From contig NC_039483.1 in NCBI RefSeq assembly GCF_003590095.1, positions 5,146,001 through 5,210,000 of the forward strand: a DNA stretch of 64,000 bases. The letters are read 5' to 3'. The DNA comes from Trichoplusia ni (taxonomy: Eukaryota; Arthropoda; Insecta; Lepidoptera; Noctuidae). Positions within the stretch are counted from its first letter, which is position 1. Each line of letters opens with the position of its first letter. Below are positions 46,408 to 59,600 of this stretch, piece by piece. The notes below the pieces were generated by a model, which had not been told where the DNA came from, ran no database searches, and worked only from the letters and a program-made list of their open reading frames with translations. A program made the position numbers and the translations under genes.

Positions 46408-47658
46408 TCAGGAGGCGGAATAAAAAAGTTTTCATGCAAAAATACACAATTTATTATAAATTGCTAACAAATATTAAAGTATGTACTTATATCAAATGAA
46501 AATTTCTTACTCAATGTGAAAAAGAAGAAAAATTCATTTGTTTGTCTATGTCAGTAGTACAACATTGGAAAGTCAACTTTACCACGTTGATATAAAAGTC
46601 ATTTGGAATTGTTACTGTATTTGTAATACTACTACAAAACTCTATATTAAAAGTTATTCAGTTTTAAAATGCCCTTATTTACATTATTTCAGTCATTTTA
46701 TTTCGATTTTAACAATAAAATAAAAAATTCGTCAAATATTCTTCTTATTATAACCTTAAAATTATTTATAAATATTAGTATACTTAACTTAACTATTGTT
46801 GAGAAATGTCTCCGGCTAAGAAAAGGCTTTGTTTTAACCTAGATGACGTCATAGTCTAAAATTAAACGTTGATAATTACTCTATAGATTGTTTTTCCTAT
46901 CAGAAATAGTACCTCATCGTTTATGACAGAATTATAAAACATACAACAACAAATATTCTTTAACAATAGATACATTGAATAACCATTAATAAATTTGAAA
47001 TTAAGTTGTCACTAACTTGATTTTTTTTGTTATTAAACATATATTGATTACACTTTTGAACAATTTATATAAGAATTTATAGAAACGACGTAATTTTAAT
47101 ATAGGTCTGTTTCTTAAACCCAATATTTATCAATTTAAAATATTTACACAAATAAAAGCGACACAAAAACTTATTTATATTACATAAGGCACTTACATAC
47201 ATTGTGACATGGTTTAACCTTTAAACTATTTTAACAATCAATCCAATATTAAAATCAAAAATTTTGACGTCACAATTATTTACTTTGAAATGCATTAGTA
47301 CCAAAGAATAGTAAATTAATGGAAGACTTGTACTTCAGTAAGCATATCAACATTACACATTAATGTACTAGAACAAAGTTATTTAATTTTGTATAAATTT
47401 ATACATTTTTAGTATATTTTGTAACATACACAACAACTAACTAATTCAAGTTTATTTTTCGAGTGATATAAAATGTTTTTCTGGCCGTTAGCTCAAAATG
47501 TTGACATTAATTAATGTAGTTTGATTATTAGGCGAAAAATCTGAGGGTCTTCTAACACCTTAAATAATATTTTTGCAGTCAAATCACGCTTTGCAATACA
47601 ACTGCAATCATATTACTTTTAAATAGTACTAACACTCCATTCGTTGTTTAATCTGTGT
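46408..47658. other. Convergent 3' flanks of GH1 gene 2 and Pelle
   Basis: Very AT-rich with no gene. Several TTTATT (AATAAA on the minus strand) are present, for example near 47452, so a long Pelle 3' untranslated region is possible. The actual cleavage site cannot be told from sequence. Confidence 0.45.
46419..46424 (+). terminator. GH1 gene 2 polyadenylation signal
   Basis: AATAAA 12 bp after the stop codon. Confidence 0.7.
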
Positions 47659-50600
47659 CTACATCATGAAATTCTTCCCCGGTACATTAATTTCGTCTAG
47701 TTTCTTGTATACCTCCAACATGGTGGGTCGCTCGTGCCTCTGGAACTTGGTGCAGTGCAGTCCTATACCGACGAATGTTCGACACATGGCTGGGTACGAG
47801 TGGGCTGTGCCGCGGAGGACTGGGTCTTCTAATGATGCTGTAACGAATTAAAAGGTGTAAACAATTATTTCTTAAAGTTGCTTTGATTTGGAAATTATTT
47901 TTGAATAGACTTTAAAAAGAAGAACGTTTCAATTCAATCTATATAATAATATATTTTTGTTTGTCATCTCAACTTTGATCTGAATTAACAGATTTTACCC
48001 ATAGCTTCAATTTAAAGTCGTTGTACGTTTTTTGTTCTTAAAAAGAATGTATTAATAAATTCATAGAATATTCTTTACTGCACACATCAGCGCATCATTT
48101 AATGAAGAAGGATAGACTTTATACAGAGGTCATTAAGCTGACATTCATGCTACTAGACCGCGTTGGAATAAACATACTTATGTATTTCTAACTAAATACA
48201 TACCAAAAATATAATCATGCTCATCACACAAACATTTATCTTGGGTGGATATCGAACCGACGACTTACGATATAGCAATTAGGGCCAATAACCATTAGAC
48301 CAACAGGCAAGCCAAAGTCGCGCTCAGTGGGTTTGGCTTGGTGGCCTCAACCACCCGGCTTTCCGTGCAGTCTACTCAGTACTCACCCATATCGATGGCC
48401 AGTCTATTCTGATGGTGTATATAAGCGCTGAGCAGCGGCTCGGGCCGGGCGCGGTCTATAGCCACGAGCGCTGTGGCCATCTCCACCATGACCACGCCGT
48501 AGCTGTACACGTCCACGGCGGGCGACAGGCAACGGGAGCGGAGGTACTCGTCAGGGAGGTATGGCTTGGTTCCGTATACTCTGGAAATGTAAAGGACAGT
48601 TCGGTTAGTACAGTTTTTAGGGTCCCGTACTTAAAAATATTGAAGCGATAGCGTATTGCTGAAAATGGCTGTCCGCCTTTACGTCTCATCTCATAAACCG
48701 TGATTGAGATACAGTAACAGAACAGGAACATTATTTATTTAAACTTTTGAGTAGAATTGTGGTACATAAGGCGGACTTAATGCCGCAAGGCATCATCTAT
48801 CAGTCAAACTATGGGTCAAATGAAAAAGCAGTTTAGTACAAATATGTCTTTTTAATAGTTCAGCAGATTTATACTATTCCAATAAAGCAAAAATACGAAA
48901 AATGCTAATAAAAAATCAATAGATTTTTTTTGTTCCCAGTCATAAACCTATTACGCAAAATTGACATTTATTGCTAATAAATACAAAAAAACACAATGAA
49001 AAAATCAACCCTCAGATGGTACTCGAACTGGCTATACTAAAATTAACTTCTGAAATACATACCGTGACACTTTAACATGCGTTCGGTCCTCGCCGTAGGG
49101 GCCTTTCCTCGCGAGCCCAAAGTCTCCGATCTTGGGCATGAGGCAGGTATCCAACAGAATGTTCGCCGGCTTTATATCGCCGTGAATCAACGGCGTTCCT
49201 GCCATATTGTGAAGGAATTGTAGACCTCTGAAATATAAGGGAACGTTATTAGAATATTTCATGCATATATAGGCATGTAGGTTAGATCCTAACGCTGGCA
49301 AAGTACTAACGTGACTTTTCCAAAGTGACTGCACAGATGGCCGACTGTTTAGAAAAGCGGTTGTGTGATCGTGACTACTGGTCCTGTGTCTGCGTGAATT
49401 TGTGTATGTGATTTGAATGTTTGTGAAACTACCGCGATATAGGGGCTAAATGCTTTATGCAGTTGTTTAATTCATATATGCTTGTTCAATTAAGTTTGCA
49501 GCGGACTCAATTCATTAAATATATTAGAAAAAAAGCATACCCCTTAAACTTTCTACTGTAATCTTCCCTTTAACTTGCAGTAGGACAGTTTAGGCTCAAA
49601 AGCTTTTTGAACGTAAATGAGCGACATTTATGGGTCGCAACACCGATTTATTTTATCTCAAACACAAAACTAAACTTTAACACGTTTCATTTAAGGCACA
49701 AAATGAACTGGCAAGTAATTACACGGTAACACTGACCTAGCAACGCCATGGGCAATAAGGTACCGCTGCGACCACGTTAGCGGAGGATGGTGTGTCTTCA
49801 CCCTTAGCCGCTGCTCCAATGACCCGCCTGACATCAGCTGGTACACCAAACATGCTTCGGGACCTGCAATATATCGATTCATATTTGTTATTACAAGATA
49901 GGCGGTGATAGTTTACATTGCATTGAATATTAATTATATATTTATAACAAGAATATCCCTACTTTGCTATGAACGATCCATATTTGACTAAAGACATCGA
50001 ATTAGTAGTAGTAGTATTAGTAGGTTAAGCTACACTCGATATTGGGGATGGGATGTCTATGTCATAACGACGAATTCAATATTTGTGTTGCGGGGACTTC
50101 CAAAAACATTCAAATCGCACCAGGACACACAGACTCAGAACAAGCATTAGTGGATCACAGAAAAGCTTGTAGTACGCGGGGATCGAACCCGCGATACGTC
50201 ACACACAGCGGGTATGGCGTGGTGACCTCAACCACTCGACTAAAAGTACATATTGTAATATATCTTACCTCCTAGCGAGTATCCGTAGAGCGGCAGTATA
50301 TTGTCATGTCTGTATTGATTGAGACACATCTCTCTGATCAGTTCCTTGTTCCTGTCATTATTGTCTCGTAAACGCTTCACCGCTACCGGCAGATGTTTCC
50401 ATTCACCTGTAAAGCAGTAAAATGGACCTTATTGAATATAAAATAAAAATTGTTTTGCTACGAAAAATATTAAAAAAGACAAAAACAAATGTTTTTCTAA
50501 TACAGAACTGTAATCATTTTATAAAAGATATATTTCAATAATTATGTATATAATAATACTAGCTGACCCAGCAAACATTGTTTTGCCGAATATTTTTTTT

Positions 50601-53600
50601 TTCTAGTGGTATGTCTTTTTAATGCCACATTATAAAAACAAAAAAAAATCCTCCAAAAACCAATTTTTTTTTTTTAGTTTGAGCATTTCTCAGACCTACT
50701 GAATACGCATATAAAATTTGGTAAAAATCGGTTAAGCCGTTTCGGAGGAGTACGGTAACTAACATCGTGACACGGGAATTTTATATATTAGAAGATAGAA
50801 GAAGATTCCACAACTTAAACACATCGCTAAGCAAACCTTGTATCATGAGTACTAGACAACTGATAAATATACATGGAATAGCATCAAGTATAATAGAATA
50901 GGCTATAACTTTCTTGGTGAAAGTTTCTTGGAAAAAAATGTATCTTGGATTGCAATGCACTGCTTTTTAGATCATAATTCATATTTAGTGTTGTTTATTA
51001 AAGAAAAGGTGTTATTTAGTTTTGAAAAAAAATACCTATAACAATGACACAAACCTTTGAAGACCTGCCCGAAGCCGCCCCTCCCCAACAGGTTCCTGTC
51101 AGCCCAGTTGTCAGTAGCCTCTCTCAGCTCATCATAACTCATGCGCGGTATCGCTGACACATTCCTCATGATCTCATCATCTTCATTGCCTTTGTCGCCG
51201 TGTGTTGATGATGACTGAGAAGTCGAGAATACCACGTAAATAATTTATAGATTAAAAAAATCCCCACGTCTTTACTAAATAGCCACGTTTTTAAATGTCA
51301 AATTTGGCATTTTTATAGATGTAAATTGCATTATCCTCGGGTTTGAAGCTACTCTGAAAATTTCAGCCTGCTAGCTTATCGGGAAGTGCCTCAAAATTGA
51401 GTTGCAACAATCCAACCGGAACGCCAAACAAAAAAGAAAAGCGAGTGTATAAAAACGTGGGAAAATAGGTTTTAATGCTATAACCCGTCTATGTAGAAGA
51501 AGGATTTAAGGAAGATAAATTTAAAAATAAATACCCTAATAACTTTTAAATGACTGGACCGATTTTATCAAACATGGCTAAGTGCACTCTCCGGAATTTA
51601 GTTATATTACAAAACAACCTAAATTGTAATCGCTCAATCCGTTCGGGAGCTATGATACCACACATCACAAACTCATAACGCCCCTCTTTTCGCGTCGGGG
51701 GTCTTTACCCTAAACATTTTTACTTTTATGAATGGTTACCATCTCCCATAGCCGATGTGATCAGAATAGTGTGAGTATAGTGAATCACTATGACCTGTAT
51801 GCATAGTGGCTTACAGTTCTTATGCATGTATTCAGTTCCTAGAAGTACAGCGTAACTGGTACGTGTGGCGATATTCCAAGAAATTGTTGGTCATGTCAAT
51901 ATGATTACACGAGCATTGTTTTTCCGCAACGAAAATCGTAGAGTATATCGTATTTACCGTTTGATATTTATTGGATTAACTAAACTTAGGGTGTTTTGCT
52001 GTATAAATGACTGTCGAAGTTGATCCCTGACAGGAAAGGGCACAAACAAAACTCTTTTGGACATATTAATTTAGTAATAAAGATGTAGACATTTTCAGCA
52101 CCATTATCATATTGGCTTTACCTGAATTATTTTTGTACGCATTTTGTGGCATATCATGTATCATAGCTCCCGAACTGATTGAGCGATTTCAATTTAGTTT
52201 GTTTTGTATTAAAGGTGAATTATGCGCATGTGTTGTTAGACACGTATGTTGAAAGTTGGTTGAGTTGTGGGGGGAGAGTGGGGAAAAATAACTAAAAAGA
52301 AAAAGTGTTATGTTAGACAAACATCAGGCTGAGGCTGAGAAATAATATAATTTCAGTTGTGGAAAAGAGGTGCCAATAGGAGACCGCGGTAAGCAGTAGA
52401 GACGCGATGCTACTTGACTTATAGTCAGTTAACCTATCAAAATGTTTTATTTAATGCCTAAAAAACCTGTATGAATCATTTTCGAAACAAAAGTATTAGA
52501 ATTTGACCGCAAAGGTTGGCATACCTTACTAATATCCGTGCTTGTCTCGTAGTTGGGTGACGGCGAATTATTGTCCTGGATACCACTAGACGCGGGAAGG
52601 TGGGCGCCCTGAAAAACAAAAGAATTAATGTATTATACCGGAACAAATGTTTGTATAAAGATTCAAGCAATTAAGATTTTAGCGCCGATAGCCGACTGGT
52701 TGAGGACTCTCCGCCAAAACCACTGAGTGTGACGTGTCGCGGGTTCGATATCCGTGTAGGACAAGCATTAATACATAAAATTCCTAGTCCTATACTCGTC
52801 ACATTGCAAGCATTGATCATAAGCATGGTGACCCTTGTCACACACTTATCTCGGCACACTAGTATTGAATGATTTACACTTTAATTATCTAACTAATATC
52901 TAATCATAAATTATCAATATTTAAAAATAATCCATATCAAACAATCGTTGACTTGCAATCAGTAACTCGTTTTGTGACACCTTCTGATTTGTCAATAACG
53001 GTTTACTCTCACGTATTTCTTGAGATTATCCGACTAGTTTCGGACTAAACCCGAGTAGATTATCATGAGCTGACGCGGCGGACTCGCAAATCAAACTGAA
53101 CTAGTCAGACATAACAATTAATACGCGAAATTAAATCATATTTCAACGACTATGAATACGCCCCGAAAGTTAGTGTAATAGGTAATGCAATATTCTATAC
53201 TAGCTGTTGCCCGCGACTTTGTCCCCGTGGATAGAAGATATAAGTTATGATTTATACCTGCCCTGTTATTTTCACAATTTCGATTGTATCTTAGCTCCTA
53301 TTAGTCGCAGCGTGATGTTTTATAGCCTAAAGCCTTCCTCGATGAATGGTTTATTCAACACAAAAATAATTTTTCAATTTGCACCAGCAGTTCCTGAGAT
53401 TAGCGCGTTCAAACAAACAAACTCTTCAGCTTTATATATTAAGCATAGAGTATAGATATATAGATTATGTTTACCCCGTACCAATAAAACTAAAATACAT
53501 TATTGTTAATGTTTTTTAAGTTAAAGTTTGTTTGCGTTGAGTTAAATATTAAACATTTGGCCCAATTATGTTGTAGACTACCGCGGTTTTACCAGCATAA

Positions 53601-56600
53601 TTTAGGTACGTTCCTACGGGACTACAGGGAAAAAAAACCTATACTCGTATTACGGCCTGACAATGAAGCTTTGCATTGGTACAAGGATTATAAAAATCGG
53701 AGCAGCAGATCAGGTGTAAAAGCGTAACAAACTAATTCAAATTCACATTTGTGATATTATTTCGGATTAAAATACACATTTACAACATATCGGATGATAA
53801 CTTAAAATAAATAATGTGTGAGGTTATCATAAAATGTTATTAACTGTTTGGGAAATCTTGTAGTTGTGATTTTATTATCATTATTTCGTTTAGATAAATA
53901 TTCTTATTTGTTTTCGTATCCGTATACAAAATAACGCCCTTGTATCCAAATCAAATGTAGGAAATAAATTTTTGGTATGTCTTTCTTACATAACTAGCTC
54001 GTGGGTGCGGCTTCACCCGCGTGGATGTATTTTCAAACGTTTTTATACACTCACTTTCTTGATTGTTTGTTTGTCGTTCCGGTTAGACTTTTGAAACTCA
54101 ATTTTGAGGCACTTCCCAATAAGCTATCATTTTCAGGGTAGCTTTACACCCGATAACAACGCAACGTACAACTAGGCTGGACCGGTTTCGATAAAATTTG
54201 AATGGAGTGACATTTTAGTGGAGTGACGTAGGTATTTAGGTTTTTAAATCTATTAATTTCTTCTATGCACACAAAACAGCTATAAATATTTCATAAAGCT
54301 TTTCCTCTTAATAAACCATATTGTTCGTTAATGGAATCCACACTAAACAGATAAATATATTTACGGGGAATCGAACAAACGTCACGCGTCACTCCGTAAC
54401 GTAACATCGAGGGATGAGTCACTGAACCGATACGTACATTCGCATACATAACAAGATTATAAATTATAATGCAGTAAAACAACTCTCTTAATAGCTTAGC
54501 CAATGCTAATAGAAACAGGAAAACACAACAAAATCTTATAAAAGTAATAGATAGCTTTTAGTAAGTGGAATAACTAAAAAATAAAGATAAATGGACGAGT
54601 TGAACCAAGCCGCGTCAGCTCATGATTAAGGATTCCGGTTGGTTCCGAAACTATTCGGGCAATACAGATAAATAAGCGTGAGTAAACCGGTGCATCATTT
54701 AATAATTAATCATTCTCATGATAGTTACTATCAAAACAAAAGCATTTCTAAATTCGAATGTGAAGTAGTCGTTTAAGAAGTAAACAATCAAACGTAGGAC
54801 AAACATTTGTGTGATCCACGAATGCATGTCCTGAGTCTGGGTGTGCAATGTGTGCATGTGACATGAATGTTCGTGAAACCCTGCCACACAAGAATTAAAT
54901 TCTTTAATGTGGGAGTAGTTTAGAAAAAAACAATGGGTATTAAATTCTAGTAATTGATGTTTGGCTCGGACTGGAAGGACGGAAGGCGGAGGACCGGGTG
55001 ATGTAGCACAACTTGTGAGAGGCGTATGTGAGTGTCCAGCAGTGGACATTGACCGGCTAAATTGAAACGAAGTTCATTCAGAATGCTGGAGAGTTTGTTG
55101 CTCTGTTTCTTCTCTCACAGAAAAAGCACTTAGGAAGCGGTGAAGGGTGGGCGAAACGGGGTGCTCTCCAATGTAATCTGACCTTTAAAAAGTGCTAAAA
55201 AACATTGAATTACAACTGAAAATTAATTCAATACGAAGTTATTCAACTTAACACGTGGATGCATTTAAATCGACTATAGATATAAAACAACGCAAGTTAC
55301 TCGTAATATCTTCATAATAATAAAGCCCGTATGACTTGGTCCTAAGATTCATTTTACATTGAGAACTTGCCACAACCTGCGGTTTACACAAATCATACAA
55401 TTGTGTGATTGATGAGTCATTACCGACGTGTTTTGGGAGCGACCTTAAGTATTTTTGGCAACCCTATTAGCTTTCTTCATGACTGGTTTGCAATTTTTAC
55501 CGTAAGAAACTTAAAACCAGTGTTCTGACCGACTTTCGGTAAAGTTGGTCCTCAAGTTTGGTCTAGTATATGATGTGGTTTGAGATGCAGGGATAGACAT
55601 TCAGAAAAAAATAGGTTTCGACCGACGAGCTGTATATGACACTTATATGAATAAAAAACCCTGTCCGATCATTGTAAGGCGTAGAAGTGACTTGCTAGTT
55701 GTGCTAAAAAAATATTGAAACATATCTAGGTTTTCATATAAAATGAAAATATATTTCTTTAGCATAGCTTTAATGACACATATTACCCTGACTTTTTGGA
55801 GATTTCCCTAAACCTACACAAATGTTAAGTAACTCTAAAGTAAAACATTTAAAGTTTTGTTGTAGTATTGTTATATCTGTATCTTTCATTTCGATGCGAG
55901 CGTTTGGACTCCTTTAAAATGTAATTTTAATGCTTTTGCACTCTACTCTTGCCTCAATATCTCGGTTTGGTAACCTTTAATTTTAGGTTTCTGCAAGTTC
56001 AACGACCGTTACATGACACATAAAAAGTATTTATGCATTCTCATTCACATACGTTTAGCGACCGGGAGATTCCCAGATATTATAATAAACCCGCGGGGTT
56101 TTCCTCACACCAAAAAAATCTGCAATCTGATTCTGAATGCAGTAAATTTAAAATCCTACTAATATATATACGCAAAAGTTTATCTGATTTCATGCAAAAA
56201 CCACTTAACGGATTTGGACGAAACTTGGTACACAGAATTAAGTTTAAGAGTTTATAATCAGGGCCCCGATTCTGATATTTTACAATGGCCGATGAATGAA
56301 TGGCAATTGGATTAAGTTTTAAAATATTCCTATTCTCCTAAGCATTTTGCCAATACAATAATTGGAAGTCAATTGTATTGACTTTGAGTATACCGTCCTG
56401 CACTGAATTTCCAATTATTTTGTAGAAAAATGCTTAAGAAAAGACAAAAACTGTCATTGTAAGCCAAATTTCATTCATTCATAGGCCGTTGTAAATAGCA
56501 GAATTGGGGATACTGGGATCATTCTCGACTTGTAGCGGGCGGGCCAGCAGGCAACAACTAATCTATACTCTATACTAATATATAAAGCTGAAGAGTTTGT

Positions 56601-59600
56601 TTGTTTCTTTGAACGCGCTAATCTCAGGAACTACTGGTCCAAATTGAAAAAATATTTTTGAGTTGAATAGAACATTCATCGATTAAGGCTTTAGGCTATA
56701 AATCATCACGCTGCGACTAATAGGAGCGTAGATACAATGGAAAATGTGAAAAATCAGGGCAGGTATAAATCATAACTTATACCTTCTACCCACGGGGAGT
56801 CGCGGGCAACAGCTAGTTAACTAATAATGATTAAGTACCTTACTTTGTAACATATCCTGTGTACATTACAACACAATGTATTTAAATTATACCCACAATT
56901 ATTGACGTCAAACAGGTAGCCACGTAAATAAACTTCTTATCCTATTGCAGGAAATCCGGGCGAGTTTAATAAAAGAAGAATTAAAATTTGAATAGATTTT
57001 TTATTCCACGCAATGGAGACTATAATAAATAAGAAGAAAAAGAAAGAATCTATAGAATGCCTCTGTTATATAAATAAAAAATATTACCCACGTATATTTT
57101 CTAAACATAAAAATTTACAAGGATAAGCTGCTTTAAAGTTTAGGAGAAGGGGCTAGGGCGTAACGATTTCTTAAAATTTATACCTTGTAAAGACACTTAG
57201 GAAGTTCCATTCAGAGTATTTTGATAGATTCATATTTTCGGGACATAAGAAAAAACACTTCTCCATTATTTTGCATCAATCAAAAACGATACACCGAAAA
57301 AAAAACAACATCCCCGTTGAGAATTGCGGATAAGCGACACCAAGTTTAGATTTGTATGTTGGTCGTATTGGTGCAAGCTTTTCTGAGCCGTAACGTTAAA
57401 TATTATACTTTATTTTAGTACATTTTTGATTTTGCTACAACACTTTATCAGACTTATTCATCACAAGAAAAATAGCGCGCAATAAAAACACCCCTATCGT
57501 AATACTCATAGGTTTCATTTTTGGTTTATTATCTAAGGTGGACTCTACCAATAGGTTAGGAAAAAAAGGACAAAACACACTGCGCTTTGTACCACGGGAA
57601 GTCCAATAACCTACTCCGACAGATTCGCGGGAAAAAGTTCAATAAAACCTCTTTAAACAATGGTATTATTCGATATTTTCTAGGGTTCCGTACCTAAAGG
57701 ATAAAAACGTAACCCTTTTACTTAGGTTCCGCGGTCTGTCGGTGTGGCAACAGGTTGTGTCTCATGAACCAAAACAGAAACTTAGGTATTTGGAATTCGC
57801 ATAGGCAATTTATTTCTATTGCAGTAAAAACTTAATTAAAATCGAGATGAAACAACGAGTGGTAACATCATAAATTTGACGGATGACCAATCGTTTTTTG
57901 TCTACTTGTACGGAACTCGCATACCAGCGCATCCGAATCTCACTTGACCGTTATTGTCTAATTCGGTGCGATACAGAAGCTTGTTTAACAGGTTTATTCA
58001 TTAAATATGGCATGTTTTATGGGCTTTCCGACCTTGATAAGTACCTGTTAAGGAAATCAAGAGTAATGATTACGTCATTGGAGAAATGACATTGAACTTG
58101 GATGTTCGAAGTTTAATGGCTTTGATTCCCACGTCACACGTGATAAAAAAATAGTACCATGAGATAAAATACAATGTATTCGGATCTCTTTGGCGTTAGT
58201 CAAGCCTCGAATAAGGGATATGGGTGCCCAAAGGCCCCTGGGAAAAGGATGATGATTTCAGTTTATTATTACTTTAAACTCTGTTTTTATATATTTGCAC
58301 ACCATGCACTGACCAGTACCAAAGAGAAAGTTAATGTATATAACTATATAATATTCACAACTTTCACACAACGCCATCTAGTTTCAAACTGAGCGAAGCT
58401 TGTATTATGAGTACTAGACAAATGACATACATACTTATTTATTTTTTATTGACTCCCGCATTAAGGTTCTAAATCCAAGACTCAGGACAAGCATTCGTGG
58501 ATCACACAAATGCTTGTTTTACGCAGGGCACGTCGCGCATAGTGGGTATGGCGTCGTGACCTCAACCACTTGGCTAAATATGTAGTGAAACCTTCATGTT
58601 GAAAGTGAGCAAACTTATATATTGTACATACCTTCTCAATCAACATGACAGGCAAAGGTATGGACCCGAAGTTGCCATCGGACTTCTGAGAACTTTTCTT
58701 ATATGAATTATCTGAAATAGACAGTAGAGATTGGTTTTATTGAATTCACTGACTTATATACAATAAATATAAAGTCCAAAGTTGATGTTGATAATTTCAC
58801 TTGATAAATGAGTAATTTGGGACATATTTTATTTGTGTTTATTACACATGATAAGAATGAATTTTAACTTCAAGTAAATAGTTAAAAATAATAAAAAGTC
58901 AAGTGGTTGTCACTCTCTTATTGAAGTGTTAAGTTGAGACAGATTTGCCAAAAAGTAATTAAGACTGCAGAAAACTTTAGTCACTTAATTTTAGTAGGAA
59001 AAACAAAGGAAGGAACATCTATTTGCAAAGAAAGAAATTACTTTGTATATCTACCTTTAACAATTGCAGTATTCTTATCCTTAACACTGCTTGAACTTCT
59101 ATGTTTACTTAATAGTTTATGGAAATCTGTGTTGACAACTGGTTTCAGGCAGTCTAGTGCTGGCATGTGCTTCATCCGGTACAATAAAATAAAAAGTTCT
59201 TCTACTCTATGGTTCAATTGCCCCCATCTTGTGAACAGCTGATTGGTTGGTGACACTGCTAGACGACGGGCTGTTTGTTCCATATCCTGCAATTATTTTT
59301 ATCTAAGAATATTGTATCCAGGAATATGAGAACTTACGAAACCCATGATAATTTTAGAGGTTGGATAGATACAGGCTGATATCGATTTTTAGTATCTACT
59401 TTTATAGATAGTTTAATGGCTATTATCATAGACAGTCTAATTGTTACATTAAAGCTCCCATTATGTGATTATAAGTAACTCAAATACAGACATCCAAACA
59501 AATCAGAAACGTCACACGATTAGAAAACGACGACGAAAATTCGTATCAATGTTATTGTTACTATGACATAGAAACCCCAAATGCAACTTTAGATATATTA

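Noticed and set aside
57883..58089. 68-residue open frame in the large Pelle intron
   Set aside because: No recognisable similarity, surrounded by repeats; probably chance.
1500..58582. tRNA genes at the GGTTCGATCCC-like boxes
   Set aside because: The boxes recur in many degraded copies with a shared non-tRNA tail, so they are SINE heads; no intact cloverleaf was found.
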